A DNA stretch of 64,000 nt from an uncultured Granulosicoccus sp. Its GTDB lineage: Bacteria > Pseudomonadota > Gammaproteobacteria > Granulosicoccales > Granulosicoccaceae. Where the stretch lies: contig CANMQI010000001.1 of the NCBI GenBank assembly GCA_947499955.1, positions 124,001 to 188,000 on the forward strand, read 5' to 3'. Position 1 is the first letter of the stretch. Every line of letters starts with the position of its first letter. A program made the translations under genes and the position numbers. The notes under the pieces are model-generated. The model did no database searches, was not told where the DNA came from, and saw nothing but the letters and a program-made list of their open reading frames with translations. Shown here piece by piece: positions 1 through 7,498 of this stretch.

Positions 1-1
1 T

Positions 2-250
2 GCCGACGGCGAATTCATCGAAGTGCATGTAGACACGCCATTGAAGATTGCCGAAGATCGCGATCCAAAAGGGCTCTACAAGAAGGCTCGCCGTGGCGAA
101 CTGAGCAACTTCACGGGAATCGACTCACCGTATGAAGCCCCTGAACAGCCGGAAATCATGATCGATACCTCGACCATGAGTGCCGAGCAGGCTGCCGAAC
201 GCGTCATCGCCGAATTGCGACGTCGTGGTATCTTGAACGCCCCGGAGTAG
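2..250 (+). CDS. cysC: Adenylyl-sulfate kinase, C-terminal part (runs off the left edge)
   Basis: The open frame enters from the window edge and ends at a TAG at 248-250, so only about 82 C-terminal residues are visible. They contain the APS kinase pattern [10 protein letters not shown], then [10 protein letters not shown] and an FTGIDSPYE segment, which is the APS/substrate-binding end of the family. APS kinase phosphorylates adenylyl sulfate to PAPS in the cytoplasm for sulfate assimilation or sulfation. The upstream part is not visible, so I cannot tell a stand-alone CysC from a CysN-CysC fusion. The family call is secure; the architecture is open. Confidence 0.85.
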   Translation, partial: ADGEFIEVHVDTPLKIAEDRDPKGLYKKARRGELSNFTGIDSPYEAPEQPEIMIDTSTMSAEQAAERVIAELRRRGILNAPE

Positions 251-269
251 ACGACAAACCAGGAAGCAC

Positions 270-1196
270 ATGCGACGACTGATCATCGACACGGATACAG
301 CATCCGATGACGCTGTAGCCATCATGATGGCAGTCGCCGCCGACCAGGTCCGGGTTGAAGCCCTGACCATCGTGGCAGGTAATGTCACGGTGGCTCAGGG
401 CAGTCTGAATGCCCGCCATACACTACAGCTCTGTCAGGCAGAAGTACCTGTCTACGAAGGCTGCGACCGGCCCCTGCTGCGAGAACCCAGCACCGCCGAG
501 TGGTTCCATGGCCAGGACGGCATGAGTGATCAGAACTATCCGGCGCCACAGCTGGGCGCACAGAATCAGCATGCCGTGGATGCGCTGCTGGAACGATTCA
601 GGGAAGCACCCGGCGAGATCGATCTCGTCACGCTCGGCCCACTCACCAATATTGCAACGGCACTGGCCATCGAACCTGAACTGGCTCATTGGGTCAGGCA
701 TTGCTACGTCATGGGCGGTGCGGCCGCCACACTGGGCAACGTCACGCCTGCTGCGGAATACAACTTCTGGTGTGACCCTGAAGCCGCTTGCCGAGTCATG
801 CATTCAGGCATGAATCTGACACTCATCGGCTGGGAGCTGAGTTGTGGCGATGCCACACTCGACGATCAGGAAATACAGAATATCCTGAGCTTCGGCAACG
901 AGCGAGCGCGGCTGGCCATCGACAGTAACCGTAAAGCATTGCAGGCCGTACGCAACCTGCAAGGACAGGCAGGCCTGGCACTGGCAGACCCTGTGGCCAT
1001 GGTTGTGGCCTTGTATCCGGAAATTGCCACGAAGGCTTCACGACATTTCGTGGACATCGAGACCTCGAGCGAACTCACCAGAGGCATGAGCGTGGTCGAT
1101 GTCAATCACGTGCTGGGGAAAACACCCAATGCAACTGTGTGCTTCGCTATCGACACTGCACGCTGGAAGCAGGAACTGCTTCGCGCCTTACGATAA
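270..1196 (+). CDS. Inosine-uridine preferring nucleoside hydrolase family protein
   Basis: The 308-residue protein begins with RRLIIDTDTASDDAVAIMMA, the aspartate-rich calcium-binding signature of ribonucleoside hydrolases, here with T-A-S where the classic form has P-G-x. A second conserved stretch, LVTLGPLTNIATAL, lies near residue 115, and the late metal ligand is in ADPVAMVVALYP. Full-length members have about 310 residues, so it is complete. It should cleave the N-glycosidic bond of nucleosides in the cytoplasm for salvage; base specificity cannot be read. The start lies 19 bp after the APS kinase gene, so the two may be cotranscribed. A perfect 8-bp inverted repeat without a T-run follows the stop (1203-1230). 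Confidence 0.85.
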   Translation: MRRLIIDTDTASDDAVAIMMAVAADQVRVEALTIVAGNVTVAQGSLNARHTLQLCQAEVPVYEGCDRPLLREPSTAEWFHGQDGMSDQNYPAPQLGAQNQHAVDALLERFREAPGEIDLVTLGPLTNIATALAIEPELAHWVRHCYVMGGAAATLGNVTPAAEYNFWCDPEAACRVMHSGMNLTLIGWELSCGDATLDDQEIQNILSFGNERARLAIDSNRKALQAVRNLQGQAGLALADPVAMVVALYPEIATKASRHFVDIETSSELTRGMSVVDVNHVLGKTPNATVCFAIDTARWKQELLRALR

Positions 1197-1293
1197 ACAG
1201 CAACAAGCGATCTGACTGACTCTCGCTTGTCTGCTAGCCCTGTCTGACGGGCCGGGACTGGCACCGTGACTCCATCCCTGGACCAATACAAAC

Positions 1294-1318
1294 ATGAGGC
1301 GGCTTGACGCCACCTCAT
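1294..1318 (-). terminator. Probable rho-independent terminator of the DUF1127 gene
   Basis: An inverted repeat with arms at 1294-1303 and 1309-1318 has one G-U pair in the minus-strand transcript and a 5-nt loop. It is followed on the minus strand by a T-rich stretch with only short T runs. It sits 14 bp beyond the stop of the DUF1127 gene, between two convergent genes. Confidence 0.5.
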
Positions 1319-1331
1319 GCATTGCCGGCAA

Positions 1332-1721
1332 TCACGCTGCGTGCTTGCGTGATTCGAAAACACCTTCAACAGCAGGACGACCGTAACGAACAGCTTCTTC
1401 GATGCCATTACGAGTCACACCCAGTTCAGCCAGTTCACGATCAGAGTAAGAGCTCAGTTCGTTGATGGCTTGCTTGATTTCCTGACGGGCATGTGACGGC
1501 TTCACGGCACTACCATCCACTGACATCGGGGCGGCTACCAGATTGTCTGCATCCACACGCCATGGCCATGCAGCAACGCCGTCGAGCAACAATTCTCTGG
1601 AAAAACCGAAATCAGCCAGTTGGCGATCACTCATGCGCAACAGTTCCTGACGGGCGCGTACCTTGCCGTTGTGAACCGAGGCGGCGACAAATGCTTTCTT
1701 GATATTGCTGAAAATACTCAT
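1332..1721 (-). CDS. DUF1127 (YjiS-like) protein with two motif copies
   Basis: The 129-residue basic protein has two copies of the DUF1127 pattern. The first, RQELLRMSDRQLADFGFSR, is near residue 25; the second, INELSSYSDRELAELGVTR, is near residue 86. Typical DUF1127 proteins have 45-75 residues and one copy, so this looks like an internal duplication or fusion. A GGAGAG ribosome site lies about 7 nt before the ATG. Members of the family are small, often RNA-linked regulators in alphaproteobacteria (established for some); the role here is unknown. The gene stands alone, with a terminator-like hairpin just downstream. Confidence 0.75.
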   Translation of the reverse strand: MSIFSNIKKAFVAASVHNGKVRARQELLRMSDRQLADFGFSRELLLDGVAAWPWRVDADNLVAAPMSVDGSAVKPSHARQEIKQAINELSSYSDRELAELGVTRNGIEEAVRYGRPAVEGVFESRKHAA

Positions 1722-2006
1722 TTACATACTCTCCAAACGTAGAACTGGCAAACCCATGCTTGCCAGCGGGATTCGATATAGGGGTTACGTGATTCATCAA
1801 TAACCGCTTCTGATGTCTATTATGTCGACATCGAGCATCAATACAACAGCTGAATTTCGGCATTACTTCTGTTGCGTTGCGTCATAAACCGAATAACCGT
1901 TACGCTGGAGAGCGCGTCAAACAAGGGCCTGTAGCACATTTACCGCCTCAATTTAGTGCACATGTACGAAAACCTACGCTATTTTTGCCCTATTGACAAA
2001 TCGTTG
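1722..2006. other. Intergenic region upstream of the DUF1127 gene
   Basis: This is the first part of a gap of about 470 bp and should hold the promoter of the minus-strand DUF1127 gene. I see no convincing reading frame, RNA gene or repeat. The rest of the gap contains the terminator-like hairpin at 2007-2029. Confidence 0.4.
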
Positions 2007-2029
2007 AAAAAATTGTTGCATCGCAACAA
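2007..2029 (-). terminator. Rho-independent terminator, minus strand
   Basis: A perfect 7-bp stem (TTGTTGC / GCAACAA, arms 2013-2019 and 2023-2029) with a 3-nt loop is followed on the minus strand by six T residues (2007-2012). It lies 165 bp past the stop of the phytase-like gene and faces the right way to end that transcript. Confidence 0.55.
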
Positions 2030-2193
2030 CATCTGCCCGTCTGCCCAATGGCTCTTGTGAACAGAAGGAACAGCCTGAAAAAGGGCTTTCATCGCCTTCA
2101 ACCAGACGAATAGCGCAGATCCAGACACGCCACCTCAACCCATCAAGGCCCTTCGGCAGGCCGAGAGGGGTTGAGTCGTGGCAAGCAGGAATA

Positions 2194-4398
2194 CTATTCG
2201 ACGCTGGCAAGCGGGCCAGACAGCGCTACCGGAAAGAACCGTGTTTCACCACTGCTGTCATCGACACCATCATTGTCGGTCACCGCAAAAGCCTGCCCAT
2301 TCGCATCAATGGCAAAGCCCTCGATCTTGTCAAGCACATAGCCGTTGTCGGCCTGTAGATCCGGTAGAAAGTCATGAGCCAGTGTCTTGCCAACCAACGG
2401 CAATTCGCCTCCCAATGGAGCCGGGACCAGTTCGCTGACGGCAACCTGGTAGAGACGCTTGATACGAGCCTGATCGGCAATCTGGTTATCTCGCTCAACG
2501 ATATAGACGACATCCTCGTGGAATGTGATCTCGGAAAGCCCGACCCATCCCTGCTCGCTGATATCCAGTGGATAGTGTACTGCGCCCCAGGTCTCGCTAT
2601 CCAGGTCATAGGCCAGCAACTTGACTCGATTCTCGGGGTCGTCTGCCCAGCTACGCTGAATGGCGACCCACAGGGTCCGTCCAATCAAAGTGATGCCCTC
2701 GCTGGCAAAGCGTTTTTCTACCGCCAGCAGTTCAGCGGGAAAAGGAATCTGCTGCTGAATCTCGCCGTCGGCATCCACATGATAGATGGCATGCGGGATC
2801 AGTCGATCACTGCGTCCTTCCGAGGCCAGCCAGAATCCACCCTCACCATCACTGCTCACACCTTCCAGATCAAGCAATTGTGCAGGACTGCCACCGCGTG
2901 TGATCGTCGTTGCGCTGGTGATGGAGGCAGGTTGTGTCGTGGCATCGATGGTCAGCAATTGTGGCTGCATGGCATAGAAGCTGTCAGTGACCGCATACAG
3001 GATGCCAGGGCTTACCGGATCAGCTGCCAGACCCGACAGCGCGCCCCAACCCAGCGGCTTGCCATCTGTCAGGGACGATTCCAGCGTCGGGTAATTCGCG
3101 GTTGGCTGATTGCGCTCATACAGCATGACATGAGATCGCGCTCCACCATCGGCAATCAGGTCCGCCTCGTTGGCCACTGCCAACAGCTTGCGCGAGGGAA
3201 TCGCGACGACCCCCTCCGGCGCGACACCGGCAGGCAGCAACTGCACGAACTCCGGCTCGGCACCGGTGTCTCGATAGACACCGACGATACCGGCACGTTC
3301 GGCCAGCACGAACAGATAGCGCTCCCCATTGAATGTGGCGACCTCCAGCCCTTCGGGCTCGATGCCCTTGTTGGCGCTGCGCTTCTCCGGATAATGCCCG
3401 GCCGCAATGGCGCGGTATTCCAGATCCAGACCGCTTTCATACAACACCTCACCACCCTTGCTGAATATCGTGAATCCACGAGACCCACCCTTGTAGTCTC
3501 CCTCATTGGCTGTCACGAAACGTTCTGTATCCAGCCACTTGACAGCATCAGGCTCTCTGGGCCGACCCACTTGCCGCCCCGTGAAATCGAAGGCAAATTC
3601 CTCCTCCACATCGACACCCTCCAGATCCACACCCCCTGCCGGAAAATCGTTCAGAATGCTGCCGTCGACAGCATTGATGACCACCAGGTGATTGTTCTCC
3701 TGCAGGGTAACCACCAGTTCATTCTGTTCATTGAAATCCACGAACTCAGGCTCCGGATCATCGGCGCCCTCCATGTCGAGACCTGTCAGGTCGATGCGCC
3801 GCAGAGCAGCACAATCAACGGCGTCATCGGCCAGCGGCACGATACTGACAAAACCGGCAGGCAGCTGCGGCAGGGCTCCGTCATTCAAGTCTTCATCCCG
3901 CTCGTTTTCAATGGCGACGGCCAACAAGGACTTGTCACCGGACAGAGCCACCGAATCCGGCTGCCCTCCCAGCTCACACTCACTCACGATGGTTCGGGAC
4001 GCAAGCTCGACCATGACCAACTTGCCCGAGGGCTCGAGGTAGCTGGACGATGTATTCACACCGATCAATGCATGGGACCCAGCCATGACCACCGATGTGG
4101 GTTCACCGTCCAGAGACAGAAAACCAGCGGGGCCGGGATTGGAGGCATCAGAGATATCAATGAAGCCAACGCCGCCCAATGGGCTGTCACTGTAGACCAG
4201 CGTCATGCCGTCATCGGAGGCGCTGATGATTTCAGCAGAGCTTTCCTGATCAGGAGCCGCATCCGCTGGCAGGTTGGCGGCAACCGGAAAACTGGCCACA
4301 CGTCCGAAGTAGTCGGCCGCGGCCGTATTACCGGTGGTTGTGGCAAGCAGCAGGCCGCTGATCAGCCATGATGGATGTATTCTGTAGTTGGAGGACAT
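2194..4398 (-). CDS. Secreted beta-propeller protein with C-terminal phytase/esterase-like domain
   Basis: Starting at the ATG at 4398 gives 734 residues and a clear signal peptide (hydrophobic LISGLLLATTTG, then NTAAA). A GTG 24 codons upstream would bury the signal, so I prefer the ATG. Residues from about 30 to 400 look like a multi-blade propeller of the choice-of-anchor/alkaline-phosphatase-associated kind. The C-terminal third contains LLDLEGVSSDGEGGFWLASE and FASEGITLIGRTLWVAIQR, typical of the esterase-like-activity-of-phytase family. It probably acts in the periplasm or outside the cell on phosphorylated or ester substrates; the actual reaction is unknown. It is transcribed alone. 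Confidence 0.7.
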   Translation of the reverse strand: MSSNYRIHPSWLISGLLLATTTGNTAAADYFGRVASFPVAANLPADAAPDQESSAEIISASDDGMTLVYSDSPLGGVGFIDISDASNPGPAGFLSLDGEPTSVVMAGSHALIGVNTSSSYLEPSGKLVMVELASRTIVSECELGGQPDSVALSGDKSLLAVAIENERDEDLNDGALPQLPAGFVSIVPLADDAVDCAALRRIDLTGLDMEGADDPEPEFVDFNEQNELVVTLQENNHLVVINAVDGSILNDFPAGGVDLEGVDVEEEFAFDFTGRQVGRPREPDAVKWLDTERFVTANEGDYKGGSRGFTIFSKGGEVLYESGLDLEYRAIAAGHYPEKRSANKGIEPEGLEVATFNGERYLFVLAERAGIVGVYRDTGAEPEFVQLLPAGVAPEGVVAIPSRKLLAVANEADLIADGGARSHVMLYERNQPTANYPTLESSLTDGKPLGWGALSGLAADPVSPGILYAVTDSFYAMQPQLLTIDATTQPASITSATTITRGGSPAQLLDLEGVSSDGEGGFWLASEGRSDRLIPHAIYHVDADGEIQQQIPFPAELLAVEKRFASEGITLIGRTLWVAIQRSWADDPENRVKLLAYDLDSETWGAVHYPLDISEQGWVGLSEITFHEDVVYIVERDNQIADQARIKRLYQVAVSELVPAPLGGELPLVGKTLAHDFLPDLQADNGYVLDKIEGFAIDANGQAFAVTDNDGVDDSSGETRFFPVALSGPLASVE

Positions 4399-4606
4399 TG
4401 AGATGGGAGCTCGTTGCTGATGACTGTAGTCGGTCAACGCACGAGTAGAACTGACCGACGTGACATCCACATGACGTCAGCCTCCTCGAACAAACCGCCC
4501 CCCATCAACCCAGCCGGCGGAGCTGTCGCCCCCGCCCCTTCTCTGACAGCTTCCCGTACGCCGCTCCGGCAGCTATCTGATGCCGAGGATCAACAGAATC
4601 AACGCC

Positions 4607-5368
4607 TCAGGTTTTCTCCAGACACTGCTGGTAGGCATGCCAGGTCGCATGCCCCAGCCACGGCCCCAGAATCACCAAGGGCCAATAATGCAGACTCAGG
4701 GACAAGGCCACGGCGATAGCGACAATCAGAAACCAAAGCGATAGAACCGCCTTGTTGTTCCTGAAGCAATTCACACTGCTACGTACCGCCTGCACCGCGC
4801 TGACAGGCAGGTCAAGCAGCATCGGGATGGCAACCGCGCTCGCCATCAACACGGACAGGGCCACCAGGGCCCAGACCAGCGTTGCCAGTACAAACAGCAC
4901 GGTGAGACCTTGCCCGTGTGCCGCCAGCAAGGTTGCAGAGAGCCACAGCCAGAGCACCATCACGGCACTCAGATAAAAGGCGAAGCGACCGACGGCTGCC
5001 GGATTGCGGCACCAGCTGAACAGGGATAGCAGTAGATCCGGTGGTTCGCCGGCCTGCAATTGCCGCGACAGCTCATAGATGCCCATGGACAGAAAGGGTC
5101 CGGCAAACAGGAAAGCAGCACTCAAACCCAGCGCCACCGCCGGGTTTTCCACATGCGCACTGTCGATGCCCAGCCCCATCAGCACGAAGAACACGCCGTA
5201 CACCAGACTACGGTAACCGCTGGCGCGGATGTCCCGAAGACCCTCTACCAGCCAGTGCCGAGGCGCCTGAGCGTCAAGCTGCCTGACCCGCACCTGCGGC
5301 ACCTGTCCCGTTGCCTTGCCTGAGGGCTGATCGCGCGATGTGTTGGTATTCTTGACATACTCGTGCAT
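4607..5368 (-). CDS. DUF2189 integral membrane protein
   Basis: The 253-residue protein has a hydrophilic N-terminus of about 45 residues, then about six hydrophobic helices. The signature RDIRASGYRSLVYGVFFVLM near residues 46-65 is the family hallmark, followed by FAGPFLSMGIYELSR. Members are inner-membrane proteins often found near respiratory or copper-oxidase genes, but none is next to it here. No catalytic residues are evident. The gene shares a short gap (about 210 bp, nothing recognised) with the phytase-like gene on the same strand, so a weak operon is possible. Confidence 0.75.
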   Translation of the reverse strand: MHEYVKNTNTSRDQPSGKATGQVPQVRVRQLDAQAPRHWLVEGLRDIRASGYRSLVYGVFFVLMGLGIDSAHVENPAVALGLSAAFLFAGPFLSMGIYELSRQLQAGEPPDLLLSLFSWCRNPAAVGRFAFYLSAVMVLWLWLSATLLAAHGQGLTVLFVLATLVWALVALSVLMASAVAIPMLLDLPVSAVQAVRSSVNCFRNNKAVLSLWFLIVAIAVALSLSLHYWPLVILGPWLGHATWHAYQQCLEKT

Positions 5369-5436
5369 GAGGGGACCTGCCGTCGCAATGACTTGAATAC
5401 TACTCTAGCGATAACTGCACCTGCCACCCTTGAGCT

Positions 5437-6072
5437 ATGTCAAACCAGCACCCGACCAGCGGCAGTGACAGGCAGGTGACGGTGGGTGCCACCTCCGCCG
5501 TCTCCTCTCTATGGCTCAGCCCGGCCATATTGCGATTCTGGCGTGAGAACAACGATACGGCGGTGAACCAGCTGGTGTCAGATACCCGGTTTACCGGCAT
5601 CGAGACTCCCGAACTCTACATCCGCGATGGTCGTGACCCGCGATCCGGGCTGGAACAACAGGTGCTCTATCGCGACACACTTGTACCTGTCTGCGCCCCG
5701 CAACTGGCCGAGCAGCTGGGCAAGCTCTCACTGCAGCAGCTTGCCGCACAGCGACTGATCCATATGGAAACCAATGACTCCAACTGGACCACCTGGCAGA
5801 GCTGGTTCCAGGCACTGGGCTATCAGGAGCGGTTGAATGCCGGTATCCGAGTGAACAACTACACCATCGCACTGGCCGCCGCCGAAGACGATGCCGGTAT
5901 CGTATTGGGATGGAAGCGGCTTGTCAGCCCATTGCTGGCGCGCGGCACACTGGCTGTATTGGGCGAGCACTCGATCGATGCCCCGAACCGATTTCATCTG
6001 GTAAGCCTGCCAGAGCAGCAGCTGTCACCCGCCGCTCAACAACTTCGTCAATGGCTTCTGGCCCATCTATAG
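5437..6072 (+). pseudogene. LysR-type regulator effector-binding domain lacking its HTH
   Basis: The 211 residues match a LysR substrate-binding domain from its first strand (VTVGATSAVSSLWLSPAILR) to its end (LSPAAQQLRQWLLAHL), including the LIHMETND and DDAGIVLGWKRL stretches of GcvA-like regulators. The usual N-terminal winged helix of about 90 residues is absent. Only 68 bp separate this frame from the divergent DUF2189 gene, and that stretch encodes no HTH in any frame. It therefore looks like a 5'-truncated regulator, probably once serving the Rieske gene downstream. It could still be expressed as a free effector-binding protein, but no ribosome site is evident. I favour a gene remnant. 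Confidence 0.6.
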
Positions 6073-6191
6073 CGTGTACGGATTCTTCCTGAGTTGAATG
6101 AAACTCACCTGTAGTTGAATTTTCCGGCTATTGAAAAGCATTGCGCAGAGGGTGACACTCTGGAGCTACAGGCCTGACCGGAGGACAATCC

Positions 6192-7364
6192 ATGGGCAAG
6201 ACTACTTCGCTTGCAGCCGTTCGCAACCCCATCGGCAATGCCAGGGGCTTGCCCAATGAGCATTACACCGACCCGGAAACCTTCAAGGAGGAAGCCAAGG
6301 CCGTGCTGTTCGCCAATTGGTCCGGCATCGGTTTCGGCAAGGATGTTCCCGACAATGGTGACGTCAGGCCCGTGGAATTCCTCGGCATGCCATTGCTGGT
6401 CATGCGCAACCATGACGGCGAGATAGGCGTGTTTCAGAACACCTGCCGTCATCGGGGCATGATTCTGGTGAGCGAAGCGAAGAATCTTCGCAATACGGTG
6501 CGCTGCCCGTATCACAGCTGGTGCTACTCCCTGAAAGGTGAGTTGAAGGCCACCCCCCATGTGGGTGGACCGGGGCACAATACGCACGAACTCATCGAGC
6601 CAGCCGAACTGGGATTGATTCGCATCCGATCCCACGTCTGGCGTGACGTCATCTTCGTGAACATCAGCGGCGACGCCCCGGGATTCGAAGAATGCCATGC
6701 CGACCTGTTGCAACGCTGGCAGGAGTTCGAGCAACCCCTGTACCACGGCGGTGTGGCCTCCTCCTTCAAACTGGAAGTGAAAACCAACTGGAAGCTTGCC
6801 GTGGAGAATTACTGCGAAAGCTATCACTTGCCCTGGGTACACCCCGGGCTCAACAGCTATTCGAAACTGGAGGATCACTACGACATTCAGCAGCCGCAGC
6901 GCTACTCCGGTCAGGGCACTTACGTTTACCGTCAGCTCACCGGCGAGTACGAGCAGACTCTGGCCGATTTCAATGATCTGTCCAAGCGGTGGAATACCGG
7001 CGCCGAGTACATTGCTCTCTATCCCAATGTGCTGTTCGGTGTACACCGGGATCACAGCTTCGCCATCATTCTCGAGCCATTGGACTGCGTCAACACCGTC
7101 GAGCATATCGAGTTGTATTACGCCACCGACGCCGATGCCGATGACAATCGCTCAGTGCTGCGCGAAACCAATGCCCGTCTGTGGAAGACCGTCTTCGAGG
7201 AGGACATCGACGTGGTGGAAGGCATGCAGAAAGGTCGCAAGGGCATCCTGTTCGATGGGGGTCGCTTCTCACCAGCGATGGATGCACCGACGCACAATTT
7301 TCACCAATGGGTAGCCGGCTGTCTGGAATCGTCACGCGCGCAGCGCGGCTCGTCTGAAGCATAG
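6192..7364 (+). CDS. Rieske non-heme iron oxygenase, large subunit (betaine-demethylase type)
   Basis: The 390-residue protein carries the Rieske [2Fe-2S] ligands CRHRG near residue 86 and CPYHSW near residue 106. The mononuclear iron site follows in NWKLAVENYCESYHLPWVHP (two histidines, near residue 210). A GGAGGA ribosome site lies 6-7 nt before the ATG. This family includes glycine betaine, proline betaine and carnitine monooxygenases as well as aromatic dioxygenases. Its neighbours, a dimethylglycine-dehydrogenase-like flavoprotein and a betaine importer, suggest N-demethylation of a quaternary amine with release of formaldehyde. No ferredoxin reductase partner is encoded in the window. 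The exact substrate is inference. Confidence 0.75.
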   Translation: MGKTTSLAAVRNPIGNARGLPNEHYTDPETFKEEAKAVLFANWSGIGFGKDVPDNGDVRPVEFLGMPLLVMRNHDGEIGVFQNTCRHRGMILVSEAKNLRNTVRCPYHSWCYSLKGELKATPHVGGPGHNTHELIEPAELGLIRIRSHVWRDVIFVNISGDAPGFEECHADLLQRWQEFEQPLYHGGVASSFKLEVKTNWKLAVENYCESYHLPWVHPGLNSYSKLEDHYDIQQPQRYSGQGTYVYRQLTGEYEQTLADFNDLSKRWNTGAEYIALYPNVLFGVHRDHSFAIILEPLDCVNTVEHIELYYATDADADDNRSVLRETNARLWKTVFEEDIDVVEGMQKGRKGILFDGGRFSPAMDAPTHNFHQWVAGCLESSRAQRGSSEA

Positions 7365-7498
7365 GCGCCGCCTGCGTGTATCCCTGCGACAAGAATGCCA
7401 GCATCCTGCACCAACGGATGCTGCAGACCCACGGCCGTATCCACACCCCATGACCCTGTTGCCAGCAGCAGCCATCGACCCTTACAAGAGGAATCAAC

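Noticed and set aside
1203-1230. 8-bp inverted repeat after the nucleoside hydrolase gene
   Set aside because: It lies where a terminator would be but is followed by no T-run; evidence is too thin for a feature.
2374-4371. Long open frame of 665 codons on the plus strand
   Set aside because: It is antisense to the phytase-like gene, has no recognisable domain or signal, and its composition (many Arg, Gln, His) is typical of a shadow frame.
6105-7106. 333-codon minus-strand frame
   Set aside because: Antisense to the Rieske oxygenase, whose motifs are unmistakable; no domain or ribosome site.
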